A stretch of 64,000 nucleotides of DNA from Paenibacillus sp. V4I3 (GTDB lineage Bacteria; Bacillota; Bacilli; Paenibacillales; NBRC-103111): the NCBI RefSeq assembly GCF_030817215.1, contig NZ_JAUSZA010000001.1:3756501-3820500 (forward strand), written 5' to 3'. Positions 18,221 through 26,735 of the stretch are shown here, piece by piece. Position 1 is the stretch's first letter. Each line of letters opens with the position of its first letter. The position numbers and the translations under genes were made by a program. The notes under the pieces were generated by a model. The model was not told the DNA's origin, searched no databases, and was given only the letters and a program-made list of their open reading frames with translations.

Positions 18221-19237
18221 ATGAAAACAATCCATGAATTAGAAACAAAGCTAGCTCAGCCTTCGGCCGCTTTAATCAATGATATTGCTGCACTCGATGG
18301 GGATATTCTGTTACTTGGTATTGGCGGTAAGATGGGACCTAGTTTGGCTAGGTTAGCCATGAACGCTATCAAAGAAGCCGGTGTAAATAAAAAGGTGATT
18401 GGCGCTTCGCGGTTCTCTTCCGAAGGATTAAAACAGGAGCTGGAAGCAGACGGTGTTGAAACGATCTCCGTTGATTTATTGAACGATCAACAGCTTCAGC
18501 AGCTTCCTGATGTGAAGAATGTTATTTATATGGCGGGAAATAAATTTGGCACGATGGGAAATGAACATTTTACATGGGCAATGAATGCCTACCTCCCAGG
18601 ACGTGTTGCGGAAAAATATAAAAACTCTCGTATTGTCGCTTTTTCTACAGGGAATGTGTACCCATTCACACCAGTGGCTCATGGAGGAGCTACAGAAGAT
18701 ACGGCGACAGGACCGATCGGAGAATATGGCCAATCTTGTTTGGGACGCGAGCGGATTTTTGAACATTTTTCCCGTAAATATAATACGCCATTGACCATTT
18801 TCAGACTGAATTATGCGGTGGATTTACGCTATGGCGTGCTTTTGGAAATAGCTAAATCGGTTAAAGCAGGAAAACCTATCAACATCACCATGGGAAATGT
18901 GAACTGTATCTGGCAAGGGGATGCTAATGAAATGGCTATTCGTTCCTTGAATATATCCAGTTCCCCACCTACATTCTTGAATGTATCCGGTCCTGAAACT
19001 TTATCGATGCGTTGGGCGGCAACTATGTTTGGCCAAAGATTTGGTGTGGAACCTATCTTTGTTGGAGAAGAATCGCCAACTGCTTTATTGAGCAATTCTG
19101 CAAAAGCTCATCAATTGTTCGGTTATCCTCAAGTTTCCCTGCAGCAAATGATTGAATGGACCGCGGAGTGGTGTTTGGCCGATGGTCATACGTGGAATAA
19201 ACCAACCCATTTCCAAGAGAGGGAGGGGAAATATTAA
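18221..19237 (+). CDS. NAD(P)-dependent epimerase/dehydratase-like protein lacking the usual catalytic Lys
   Basis: Extended short-chain-dehydrogenase Rossmann protein, 338 residues. The nucleotide site is LLGIGGKMGPSLARL (about 31-45). NVIYMAGNKF is at about 105 and the Ser region AFSTGNVYPFTP at about 145. The motif that is YxxxK in active family members reads YGQSC here (about 170), so Lys is replaced by Cys while the following GRERIFE helix is kept. A redox-only, altered or non-catalytic role is possible. It is first in an operon whose promoter shares an operator-like dyad with the GH2 gene, and is followed two bases later by the aldolase-like gene. It probably acts on a sugar acid or keto-sugar intermediate; this is inference. 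Confidence 0.82.
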   Translation: MKTIHELETKLAQPSAALINDIAALDGDILLLGIGGKMGPSLARLAMNAIKEAGVNKKVIGASRFSSEGLKQELEADGVETISVDLLNDQQLQQLPDVKNVIYMAGNKFGTMGNEHFTWAMNAYLPGRVAEKYKNSRIVAFSTGNVYPFTPVAHGGATEDTATGPIGEYGQSCLGRERIFEHFSRKYNTPLTIFRLNYAVDLRYGVLLEIAKSVKAGKPINITMGNVNCIWQGDANEMAIRSLNISSSPPTFLNVSGPETLSMRWAATMFGQRFGVEPIFVGEESPTALLSNSAKAHQLFGYPQVSLQQMIEWTAEWCLADGHTWNKPTHFQEREGKY

Positions 19238-19239
19238 AG

Positions 19240-20310
19240 ATGAGCAGTTTTAAACCGCTTAGTTTAGAAAAAAACAAGGTTCTGCACGAGGGATTGGTTA
19301 TTCCCGCACATCCGCTGGCTTTAAACGCTGCCAGGGAGATGGATGAACGCAGACAAAGAGCGCTGACACGTTATTACATGTCTTCTGGTGCGGGCGGCAT
19401 CGCAGTTGCTGTGCATACGACACAGTTTGAGATCAGGGACAAGGAGCATAATCTGTTCGAAAAGGTGCTAAGATTAGCATCCGAAGAAGTTAAGAATGCC
19501 AAGCTATCCAAGCCCTTCCTTCAGATAGCCGGTATCTGCGGCCCAACAGAGCAAGCCGTTTACGAAGCGGAAACAGCGGCGGGTCTCGGATATGATCTCG
19601 GTTTAGTCAGCATGGGAGGACTTCAGAGTTGGACAGAGAAGGACTTACTGAAGCGAATTGCCAAAATCGCGGAGATCATTCCGGTATTCGGCTTTTATCT
19701 ACAGCCTTCTGTCGGTGGAAGAGTATTAAGCTACGATTTCTGGAAAGAATTTGCGAACATCTCTGGCGTGGCTGGTATCAAAATGGCACCGTTTAACCGT
19801 TATCAAACGATAGATGTCGTGCGTGCCGTATGTAATTCCGAGCGGAGAGATGAAATCGCTTTGTATACAGGCAATGACGATAATATTGTGAATGATCTGC
19901 TGACCACTTACCATTTTGTCGTTAATGGAAACAAGGTTGAGAAAAAAATAGTTGGCGGTTTGTTGGGTCATTGGTCTGTTTGGACACAAAAGGCTGTTGA
20001 ACTCTTGGAGGCCATTAAGCTTGTACGAAACGATGAAAGTCTAAATTCCCACTGGTTGACTCGCAATATAGAAGTTACGGATTCCAATGCGGCATTTTTT
20101 GATACAGCGAATGGGTTTGCAGGCTGTATAGCCGGGATTCATGAGGTGCTTAGGAGACAAGGTCTTCTGGAGGGGCGTTGGTGTTTGAATCCAGAGGAAG
20201 AGCTGTCTAACGGACAAATGGAGGAAATTGACCGTGTCTATCGGGATTATCCGAAATTGAACGACGATGAATTTGTTAAGAAGCATTTGTCCGAATGGTT
20301 AGCAGATTGA
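19240..20310 (+). CDS. Dihydrodipicolinate synthase-family aldolase-like protein
   Basis: TIM-barrel class I lyase or aldolase of the DapA/N-acetylneuraminate lyase superfamily, 356 residues, longer than typical DapA (about 290). Seen: HEGLVIPAHPLAL at the first strand, RALTRYYMSSGAGGIAVAVHTTQFEIR near 40-65, and the Schiff-base lysine region GVAGIKMAPFNRYQT near 183. The extra C-terminal part (about 275-356) includes an acidic EEELSNGQMEEIDR stretch. In sugar catabolic clusters such proteins usually split 2-keto-3-deoxy acids, which would suit a role after oxidation by the neighbouring oxidoreductases. It starts three bases after the epimerase stop with GGGAGGGG upstream. Confidence 0.85.
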   Translation: MSSFKPLSLEKNKVLHEGLVIPAHPLALNAAREMDERRQRALTRYYMSSGAGGIAVAVHTTQFEIRDKEHNLFEKVLRLASEEVKNAKLSKPFLQIAGICGPTEQAVYEAETAAGLGYDLGLVSMGGLQSWTEKDLLKRIAKIAEIIPVFGFYLQPSVGGRVLSYDFWKEFANISGVAGIKMAPFNRYQTIDVVRAVCNSERRDEIALYTGNDDNIVNDLLTTYHFVVNGNKVEKKIVGGLLGHWSVWTQKAVELLEAIKLVRNDESLNSHWLTRNIEVTDSNAAFFDTANGFAGCIAGIHEVLRRQGLLEGRWCLNPEEELSNGQMEEIDRVYRDYPKLNDDEFVKKHLSEWLAD

Positions 20311-20332
20311 TTGTTGAATGGAGGATTTACAG

Positions 20333-21244
20333 ATGATGTCTGGTAAACCGATTCGAATTGGTATTATAGGACTCGATTCATCGCATGCTCCCGCATTTAC
20401 GCAATTGCTAAACGATAAGAACCATGCTTATTATGTGCCTGGCGGGGAAGTGACGGTTGCATTTCCAAGTGGTTCAGACGACTTTGAGATGAGTTATTCG
20501 CGCGTGGTGGGGTTTACGGAGCAAGTTCGCGACAAGTATGGTGTGAAAATCGTTGATTCGCCGGAGGAAGTGGCTGATGCTTGCGATGCCATTCTAATGG
20601 TGTCGGTCGACGCTCGAGTTCATCTCGAACAGTTTCGTCGCATCGCTGCTTATCGCAAACCGATTTTCATCGATAAGCCAATGGCTCTTTCTTCTTCCGA
20701 TGCGAAGGCAATTGTGGAACTAGCACAGCTGAACGGCATAACGATGATGAGCTGTTCATCGCTTCGTTATGCCGAAGAATTGACGGAGACGCTCCTGAAA
20801 TCTGAAAGCGGCAGCATTATCGGCATGGATTGTTATGGTCCGCTGACTATGCAACCCACACAGCCGGGGCTATACTGGTATGGCGTACATACGGCTGAGA
20901 TGCTTTTTAAAACGCTGGGTAAAGGTTGTGTGAAGGTTTCGGCCGTTACAAATGAAGAGTATGATCTCATTACCGGCGTCTGGGAAAATGGTATCATCGG
21001 TACGATTCGCGGTAATCGCAAAGGCAACTCAGAATTTGGCGCCCTGCTGCATAGGGAAACCAAAACGCAGTTTATCGATGTATATCGACATCCGAAACCG
21101 TATTATGCCAGCTTAATAGAGAAAATTATGAGCATGTTTGTAACAGGAACACCTGATATCGACATGGAAGAGACACTGCAGATCATGCGATTCTTGGAAG
21201 CCGCAAATGAAAGTCGTGAAACCGGTTTAGAGGTATATTTGTAG
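20333..21244 (+). CDS. Gfo/Idh/MocA-family oxidoreductase
   Basis: NAD(P)-dependent oxidoreductase for a sugar or sugar derivative, 303 residues. ATG 20333 is chosen because GGAGG (20320-20324) sits eight bases upstream; an earlier in-frame ATG at 20318 overlaps that site. The N-terminal Rossmann fold carries IGIIGLDSSHAPAF instead of the classical GxGxxG, a variant in a recognisable subgroup. IDKPMALS corresponds to the catalytic EKP motif with Asp for Glu. The C-terminal sheet domain (GPLTMQPTQPGLYWYGVHTAE) holds the substrate-side His. It is third in the operon, 22 bp after the aldolase-like gene and 23 bp before a second oxidoreductase. Confidence 0.87.
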   Translation: MMSGKPIRIGIIGLDSSHAPAFTQLLNDKNHAYYVPGGEVTVAFPSGSDDFEMSYSRVVGFTEQVRDKYGVKIVDSPEEVADACDAILMVSVDARVHLEQFRRIAAYRKPIFIDKPMALSSSDAKAIVELAQLNGITMMSCSSLRYAEELTETLLKSESGSIIGMDCYGPLTMQPTQPGLYWYGVHTAEMLFKTLGKGCVKVSAVTNEEYDLITGVWENGIIGTIRGNRKGNSEFGALLHRETKTQFIDVYRHPKPYYASLIEKIMSMFVTGTPDIDMEETLQIMRFLEAANESRETGLEVYL

Positions 21245-21267
21245 AATCGGGAAAGGATGAAACGGCC

Positions 21268-22269
21268 ATGCAAAAAGCTGAATTAAGGGTAGCGGTGCTT
21301 GGTGCGGGTATTATAGCCAAAGAACATTTTGATGCTATCCGAGCAACGACAGGATTTGCAGCTTGCGCGGTTGTAGATATCAATCTCGATAAAGCGAATG
21401 AAATCGCCCAGCTCTATGAAATAAAGGCCTATGACGATTATCGGGAAATGATCAAACAGGAAAGACCGGATGTGGTGGTCATCGCATTGCCTCACTATTT
21501 GCATAAAGAGACAGCCGTGTTTGCAGCGGAACATGATTGTCATTTGATGCTGGAGAAACCTATGGCTTTGTCCGTAGCGGAATGCGATGAGATTATTCAA
21601 GCTGGACGTAAAGCGGATATTCGCATCTTGGTAGGACATACTCAGCACTATATTGCTGAAAATATTCTGGCCAAAAGGATTATCCAAAGCGAAGAATTGG
21701 GTAAGCTCGTCATGATTCATGATGTCAGACATACGAATTATTTTCAAGACTCGCGTCCGCAGTGGTTTCTCGAAAAAGAGAAATCAGGCGGAGGCATTCT
21801 GGCCAATTTGGGTACGCACTCTATCGATAAAATTCAGTGGCTGACAGATGGTACAGTCCGTAAATTAAGATCTTCTGTGAGTTATCATGGAAGCAGGGGC
21901 AATGTAGAAGGCAGCGGTATGATTTATCTGGAACTTACGTCAGGGATTCCTGCGACGATTGTTCAATCGGGTTACTTAGGGGCATCACGCAATGAAACGG
22001 AGATTATATTCACGGGTGGTATGCTGAAACTAGTAACCGGTGAAAGTTTATGGATGAGCCGGGGCGCTGAGTATGAGAAGCTGGAAACATTAAACATGGC
22101 TACTCCATTCGAATTGCAGTATTCCGACTTGCTCACGGCCATACGAGACCATTCGGAAACAAGCTGCTCTCCAGCGTATGCGCGAGGCGTCATAGCTGCT
22201 CTGGAAGCTGTATACCGTTCTGCAGAAACAGGTTTGGAACAGCTTGTTGAACGGGAGATCGGATCATGA
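21268..22269 (+). CDS. Gfo/Idh/MocA-family oxidoreductase
   Basis: Second NAD(P)-dependent sugar oxidoreductase of the operon, 333 residues, standard length. The classical nucleotide motif AVLGAGIIAKEHF is at the N-terminus, the catalytic LEKPMALS near residue 97, and the substrate region GGGILANLGTHSIDKIQWL near 177. Unlike its neighbour it has the canonical GxGxxA and EKP motifs, so the pair are not recent duplicates and may catalyse successive or opposite steps, as in keto-sugar interconversion. It is the last gene of the operon; a hairpin terminator follows at 22415. Confidence 0.9.
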   Translation: MQKAELRVAVLGAGIIAKEHFDAIRATTGFAACAVVDINLDKANEIAQLYEIKAYDDYREMIKQERPDVVVIALPHYLHKETAVFAAEHDCHLMLEKPMALSVAECDEIIQAGRKADIRILVGHTQHYIAENILAKRIIQSEELGKLVMIHDVRHTNYFQDSRPQWFLEKEKSGGGILANLGTHSIDKIQWLTDGTVRKLRSSVSYHGSRGNVEGSGMIYLELTSGIPATIVQSGYLGASRNETEIIFTGGMLKLVTGESLWMSRGAEYEKLETLNMATPFELQYSDLLTAIRDHSETSCSPAYARGVIAALEAVYRSAETGLEQLVEREIGS

Positions 22270-22342
22270 TTGTGATGACTTTCCAGATGAAATTCGCATG
22301 ATGGCGTATTTATTTTTAGATCAGTGGCTGAAGAAGGACTAA
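22268..22342 (+). pseudogene. Possible C-terminal remnant of an unknown gene
   Basis: A frame ending at TAA 22340-22342 reads DDFPDEIRMMAYLFLDQWLKKD, which has the composition of a genuine protein C-terminus, but no start codon with a ribosome site is present and the frame overlaps the end of the oxidoreductase gene. It may be the leftover of a deleted neighbour. The remaining bases up to 22414 show nothing. Confidence 0.2.
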
Positions 22343-22414
22343 GAGCATGTTAAATTGCAAATACGCGTATGCGAAATGATGACGAGATGAAGGTCACGCT
22401 CATGAATGAATGTT

Positions 22415-22444
22415 AAGGGGACTGCTGTGGCAGCCCTTTTTTTG
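22415..22444 (+). terminator. Rho-independent terminator of the epimerase-oxidoreductase operon
   Basis: AAGGGGACTGC pairs with GCAGCCCTTT (CTGC/GCAG then GGG/CCC with a two-base bulge), followed directly by a run of seven T. Confidence 0.8.
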
Positions 22445-22561
22445 ATTTAATCAGAAAGTATAGAATGACTTTTAGATCCATATTGAATTTGTAGACAATT
22501 TGTTGAAACGAATGCATATCTTTGTCCCTCCACAGACTTTATAATGAACGAAGTCATAAAA

Positions 22562-22575
22562 TGAAAGCGCTTTAT
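22562..22575 (+). promoter_or_regulatory. Partial catabolite-responsive element (cre-like) before the decayed secreted protein
   Basis: TGAAAGCGCTTTAT matches the CcpA consensus TGWAANCGNTNWCA except at the last two bases. TATAAT sequences occur at 22540 and 22573 but neither has a good -35. Confidence 0.3.
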
Positions 22576-22620
22576 AATATAACGATTATTCCAATTTTAG
22601 TTAGAAAGGAATGGTAATTA

Positions 22621-23374
22621 ATGTATCGATTTAGAGGTTCGCAGTTTCTATCTGTTTTCCTGTCTTTTTTAATGGTGCTTTCGGTATTTTCGGGTATTTC
22701 CCGGAAAAGCAAAAGCGGACCCGCTGCCGATTCTTCCTAACAGTGGATTCGAGCAGGTTTCTGGTGGAAAGCCTGTTGGCTGGTCCGTTATGAGCGGGAC
22801 GGTGACATCTTCAACGTACACCGTGCACAGCGCAGTTTACAGCGTACAGTTAACGGATAATAGCAGTACGGCATCCGTTGGTCTGCGCAGTCAGAAGATC
22901 TCGGTTACGCCTGGCAAAGATTATGAGGCTTCCGTGTATTCTTACAATGCACAGGCCAGCTCGTCCCTTTATCTGGAGTTTTGGGACGCGAGTAACACAC
23001 TCATCCTTTTCCCAACAGCCACTAATAATACCTTAAATCAATGGAAGCAGCTCGGAATCAGTCAAACTGCTCCGACAGGAGCTGTTTACGCAAGCCTGAG
23101 AGTCTATTCAGGGCAAGGGAACATCGGAACATCCTATTTTGACGATGCGGATTTCCGGGAGTTGGTGAAGGATCCGAATACGCCACTAAGGAACGGAGGA
23201 ATGGAGAGTACGATTGATGGAATGCCTCGCTACTGGGATTCTATCTTCGGCGGAAATATTACATCCTCCCTAGAGAGGAAGCGTTCGGGAGATCGCAACG
23301 TTAAAATGGTGGATACGAGCGCAACCGCTGGCATAGGAGTCCGAAGTCAGAAAATGATAGTATTCCAAATGTGA
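22621..23374 (+). pseudogene. Frameshifted and truncated secreted carbohydrate-binding protein
   Basis: From ATG 22621, preceded by an AGAAAGGA site, a signal peptide (FLSVFLSFLMVLSVFSG) reads in one frame and stops at 22738-22740. One base out of frame the expected continuation is intact: FPGKAKADPLPILPNSGFEQ, with an AKA-D signal-peptidase site. It then gives a CBM4/9-like jelly-roll module (GWSVMSGT, VGLRSQKISVTPGKDYEAS) and the start of a second copy (LRNGGMESTIDGMPRYWDS, GVRSQKM) that is cut off at 23374. So one base was gained near 22680-22700 and most of the protein, including any catalytic domain, is missing. Confidence 0.75.
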
Positions 23375-23425
23375 AAAGGACGTGCTACTAACAGGTTCAT
23401 CCTATATGGAATCAAAGTTTTGGTG

Positions 23426-23460
23426 GAGAAGCGCGCTATCGTGGCGGCTTCTCTTTTTTA
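23426..23460 (+). terminator. Rho-independent terminator
   Basis: GAGAAGC (23426-23432) pairs with GCTTCTC (23447-23453), followed by six T. It survives behind the decayed carbohydrate-binding gene and probably marks its original 3' end. Confidence 0.8.
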
Positions 23461-23550
23461 TTTTGAATAACGGCAATACAAAATTTATCATTGAATATTA
23501 ATTCATATATTTGTATAATTATGCAATATCGAAAATGGAGGGAATTATTA

Positions 23551-23997
23551 ATGCCACTTATCGTGAGAGACGCAGAACCTGATGATGAAAACAGCTTGAC
23601 CGAATTAATGTATGAATACATCGTAGGATTTTATCAGAAACCTAGGCCAGTCGATGGAAAAATACATAAGTTGATTCAAACCCTTTTAGAGAAACAATTA
23701 GGTATACAGTTTGTCGCAGAACAAGATGGAAAGCTAGTCGGCTTTGCTACCTTATACTTCGCATTTAGTACGATGAAAGCGGACAAAATTGCCATCATGA
23801 ACGACCTTTATGTCATTGAGCCATTTAGAGGAACAGAAGTGGAATCAGAACTGTTTTTAGAATGTCAAGGTTACTCAAAGGATCAAGGATATGCGTATAT
23901 GTCTTGGATAACGGCTCCTGATAATAAACGAGCTCAACATTTTTTTGAGAAAATGGGTGGGGTTCAAGGGGATTGGGTTAACTATTCCATTATCTAA
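23551..23997 (+). CDS. GNAT-family N-acetyltransferase
   Basis: Acetyl-CoA-dependent acetyltransferase of unknown substrate, 148 residues. ATG 23551 is chosen because GGAGGG lies about ten bases upstream and the fold begins with PLIVRDAEPDDENSL; 20 extra open codons upstream have no ribosome site. The fold is complete: the beta-4 region KLVGFATLYFAF, the motif A region NDLYVIEPFRGTEVESELF and the C-terminal APDNKRAQHFFEKMGG. The acetyl-CoA pyrophosphate loop usually reads Q/RxxGxG/A; here it is RGTEVE, a relaxed form. It is a monocistronic gene between two terminators. Confidence 0.85.
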   Translation: MPLIVRDAEPDDENSLTELMYEYIVGFYQKPRPVDGKIHKLIQTLLEKQLGIQFVAEQDGKLVGFATLYFAFSTMKADKIAIMNDLYVIEPFRGTEVESELFLECQGYSKDQGYAYMSWITAPDNKRAQHFFEKMGGVQGDWVNYSII

Positions 23998-24014
23998 GGC
24001 ATAGTGATTAATTT

Positions 24015-24049
24015 GGCCGCTGATCCGCTCGAACTAACGATCAGCGGCC
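24015..24049. terminator. Bidirectional terminator between convergent genes
   Basis: GGCCGCTGATC (24015-24025) and GATCAGCGGCC (24039-24049) form a perfect 11-pair stem with a 13-base loop, placed between the GNAT stop (23997) and the AraC regulator stop (24055). T-runs are lacking on both sides. Confidence 0.65.
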
Positions 24050-24054
24050 CTGTT

Positions 24055-24834
24055 TCATACACGGAATGTCCTTCGATAGGCGGAAGGGCTTATTTGCATT
24101 TGCTGCGAGAAGACACGGCTGAAGTAGAAAGCATTCTGAAAGCCGCACTGCTCAGCAATGGCATCGAGTGTGTCTGGCGTTTCGGCCAGCAGCAAGCGTG
24201 CTCGGGATAGTCGAACCTTTGTTGCATACCGAATAGGTGACATACCATACGCAGCTTGAAATCGCCGTGTAAGCTGAGATGCGCCAATACCAAGTGTGAC
24301 AGCTAGCCCCTGCAAGGACAGTTCATGTTCGAAAGCCTGCATTTCTATATAAGCAGCCGCTTGATTCATCAAGGGATCAGACGTTCCGGATCGCTTACGC
24401 TGCGCTGTGAGCTGCTCCCGATTTGCCATGAAAAGAAGGTCTTCAATGAGATGATGAACGACCTCCCAATGAAGATCACCATGATCCGCTTCTTCCTGCC
24501 ATTCTTGCAAATATTGAAAGGTGGAGCTGAGCCTACCTACATCCTTGATGCGGATTTTACCTGGCAGCGTCCAACTACTATCTAACGTGAATTCAGCGAA
24601 ATGAAAAGAGATTGGTTCAAGAGCAAGGCGCCTGAGCGTTTGGCCTGGCTGGCAAAAAACAAGTTCCCCGAATTCGGCAATCCGTTCCCCTTGTTCAGCG
24701 CCCTCTAAAGTGTAGGAGAATCGACCGGATTGGGCAGCGAGCATCCCCCAGCCATCATAAGTGTCTTCGGATAGAGAAAATTGCTCTCTTTGTTTACCAA
24801 AATAGTACCGATTAATTTGGAGCTTTCCAAACAT
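24055..24834 (-). CDS. AraC-family transcriptional regulator
   Basis: One-component sugar- or metabolite-responsive regulator, 259 residues. The start is ATG 24834, because GGAGGGTGA lies directly before it; an in-frame ATG seven codons upstream would put that site inside the gene. The N-terminal cupin-like ligand domain (about 1-135) includes FGELVFCQPGQTLRRL. The C-terminal double helix-turn-helix (about 160-259) includes SLQGLAVTLGIGASQLTRRF and DAIAEQCGFQNAFYFSRVF. It is divergent from the PhyH-type dioxygenase gene, with a 151-bp shared intergenic region, and is its probable regulator. Confidence 0.9.
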   Translation of the reverse strand: MFGKLQINRYYFGKQREQFSLSEDTYDGWGMLAAQSGRFSYTLEGAEQGERIAEFGELVFCQPGQTLRRLALEPISFHFAEFTLDSSWTLPGKIRIKDVGRLSSTFQYLQEWQEEADHGDLHWEVVHHLIEDLLFMANREQLTAQRKRSGTSDPLMNQAAAYIEMQAFEHELSLQGLAVTLGIGASQLTRRFQAAYGMSPIRYATKVRLSRARLLLAETPDTLDAIAEQCGFQNAFYFSRVFSQQMQISPSAYRRTFRV

Positions 24835-24985
24835 GTACTCACCCTCCAATTTCATGCAAAAAAGTATATGAATTAGTATAACCTAGTGCATGGATTAAGG
24901 GAATGCATGGCTGTAATATAAGGTTATAAGAAAGTCGATCACACAATGTGAGAGGCAAAAAAACAAATGAGAGGTGGAGATTTCA

Positions 24986-25759
24986 ATGAGAAAGAAATCT
25001 TTGAGTATTTTAACAGAAGAGCAGCTTCAAACGTATAACGAGCAGGGGTACTTGGTACTGCGGGGCGTATTTACAGAACATGAAGCGAAAGTCATCCAAA
25101 CGGAATGCGATCAATTGCTTACATTAGGCGATTATACCGATAAGTTTAACATTCGTGCAGGTCACAAGGTCTATGCGGATGGCCGAGTTGCGATCGAACG
25201 TCTGGACCCCGTTCATGACATTTCCGCGGTATTTGCTGATTTAGTGAAGGATGAGCGCATTTTATCACCACTGCGTGATATTTATTTGGACGAACCGCTT
25301 CTTTTCAAGGATAAACTCATCTTTAAGCTCCCAGGCGGGAATGGCTACTCGATGCATCAGGATGCTTCTTGGTGGCAAGGCTTCCCGATTGAAGGTCTGA
25401 TCTCGGTGATGGTGGCAATTGATGGGGCGACAACGGCAAATGGCGGGTTGGAATTGTTCCCAGGCTATCACGAAAGATTGCGTTCCACGCCAAGTGAGCT
25501 GCGCAACATGAATGCGGAAGAAATTGCTGAGATTGATCCTACAAAAGGTGTTATCGTAGAAACAAATCCAGGTGATGTGATCATCTTCCATTCGTTTACA
25601 CCTCATCAAAGTGGGGCCAATTTGTCCGACGTAAGCCGCAAACAGTTGTATTTGACATACACGCCTAGTAAGAATGGGAATCTATATAAAGCGCATTACC
25701 AACACTACCAACGCTATAATTTAAAAGGTAAGGACGCATCCAGCTATCATTTTATGTAG
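24986..25759 (+). CDS. Phytanoyl-CoA dioxygenase (PhyH) family protein
   Basis: Fe(II)/2-oxoglutarate-dependent dioxygenase, 257 residues, cytoplasmic. ATG 24986 follows GAGGTGGAG by eight bases. The first metal ligands are in YSMHQDASWWQ (H-x-D, near residue 126) and the distal His in FHSFTPHQSGANLS near 206, with Arg of SRKQLYLTY downstream to hold 2-oxoglutarate; the set appears complete. Members oxidise small metabolites or natural products, and the substrate is not predictable. It is divergent from an AraC regulator and ends in a good terminator before repeat array B. Confidence 0.9.
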   Translation: MRKKSLSILTEEQLQTYNEQGYLVLRGVFTEHEAKVIQTECDQLLTLGDYTDKFNIRAGHKVYADGRVAIERLDPVHDISAVFADLVKDERILSPLRDIYLDEPLLFKDKLIFKLPGGNGYSMHQDASWWQGFPIEGLISVMVAIDGATTANGGLELFPGYHERLRSTPSELRNMNAEEIAEIDPTKGVIVETNPGDVIIFHSFTPHQSGANLSDVSRKQLYLTYTPSKNGNLYKAHYQHYQRYNLKGKDASSYHFM

Positions 25760-25766
25760 GTAAATA

Positions 25767-25799
25767 AAAGAGAACTGCCTTTGGCGGTAGGTCTCTTTC
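25767..25799 (+). terminator. Rho-independent terminator after the dioxygenase gene
   Basis: AAAGAGA (25767-25773) pairs with TCTCTTT (25792-25798), and ACTGCC with GGCGGT inside, with a three-base bulge. It lies directly before repeat array B. Confidence 0.75.
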
Positions 25800-25812
25800 A
25801 TCCTTCTAGCAT

Positions 25813-26706
25813 AAATACCGCCGGAAATCGACTTCTCAGCAATCAGTCCCACGCGTCAGTGCAGAATAAGCTCGGAAAACGCGCTTAATCGATGCGGATC
25901 CGAACAAATAGGCGCGGAAGCCGCGCTTAATCGTGCGCCCCCAAACAAATAGGCGCAGAAACCGCGCCTACAGCGAGAGTTCCGCGAGCCGAAGCTCGCC
26001 GGTAGAGCCTGAGAAGTCGAAAATCGACTTCTCAGCAGTCCATCCCGCGCCGTCCGTGCAGAATAAGCGCGGAAAACGCGCTTATTCAGGCGCCCCAGAA
26101 CAATTAGGCGCGGATACCGCGCTTACAGCGAGAGCTCCGCGAGCCGAAGCTCACCGCCAGAGTCTGAGAAGTCGAAAATCGACTACTCAGCAGCCCGTCC
26201 CGCGCCGTCCGTGCAGAATAAGCGCGGAAAACGCGCTTAATCAGGCGCCCCAGAACAATTAGGCGCGGATACCGCGCTTACAGCGAGAGCTCCGCGAGCC
26301 GAAGCTCACCGCCAGAGTCTGAGAAGTCGAAAATCGACTACTCAGCAGACCAACCCGCGTCGTTCGTTCAGAATAAGCGCGGAAAACGCGCTTAATCAGG
26401 AGCCCCAGAATAAATAGGAGCGGATACCGCGCTTACAGCGAGAGCTCCGCGAGCCGAAGCTCACCGGTAGAACCTGAGAAGTCGAAAATCGACTTCTCAG
26501 CAGTCCATCCCGCGCCGTCCGTTCAGAATAAGCGCGGAAAATGCGCTTATTCAGGCGCCCCAGAACAAATAGGCGCGGATACCGCGCTTACAGCGAGAGC
26601 TCCGCGAGCCGAAGCTCACCGCCAGAGTCTGAGAAGTCGAAAATCGACTTCTCAGCAGTCCATCCCGCGCGTTCGTGCTGAATAAGCGCGGAAAACGCGC
26701 TTTTAG
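25813..26706 (-). repeat. Tandem array B: hairpin-rich units of about 155 bp, inverted relative to array A
   Basis: GAATAAGCGCGGAAAACGCG-type unit starts lie at 26061, 26216, 26371, 26526 and 26680 (periods 155, 155, 155, 154), with a more degenerate unit from 25864 that has an internal partial duplication near 25910-25975. Read on the minus strand, the element order equals array A: AGCTTCGGCTC, GGAGCTCTCGCTG, GCGCG hairpin, AATAAGCGCG/CGCGCTTATT hairpin, then TGAGAAGTCG/CGACTTCTCA. Units within B resemble each other more than those in A, for instance the shared GGATACCGCGCTTACAGCG. The open frame 25933-26262 is repeat-encoded and not a gene. Confidence 0.95.
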
Positions 26707-26735
26707 CTGAACGTGAAATAGCCCCTATAGTTTAA

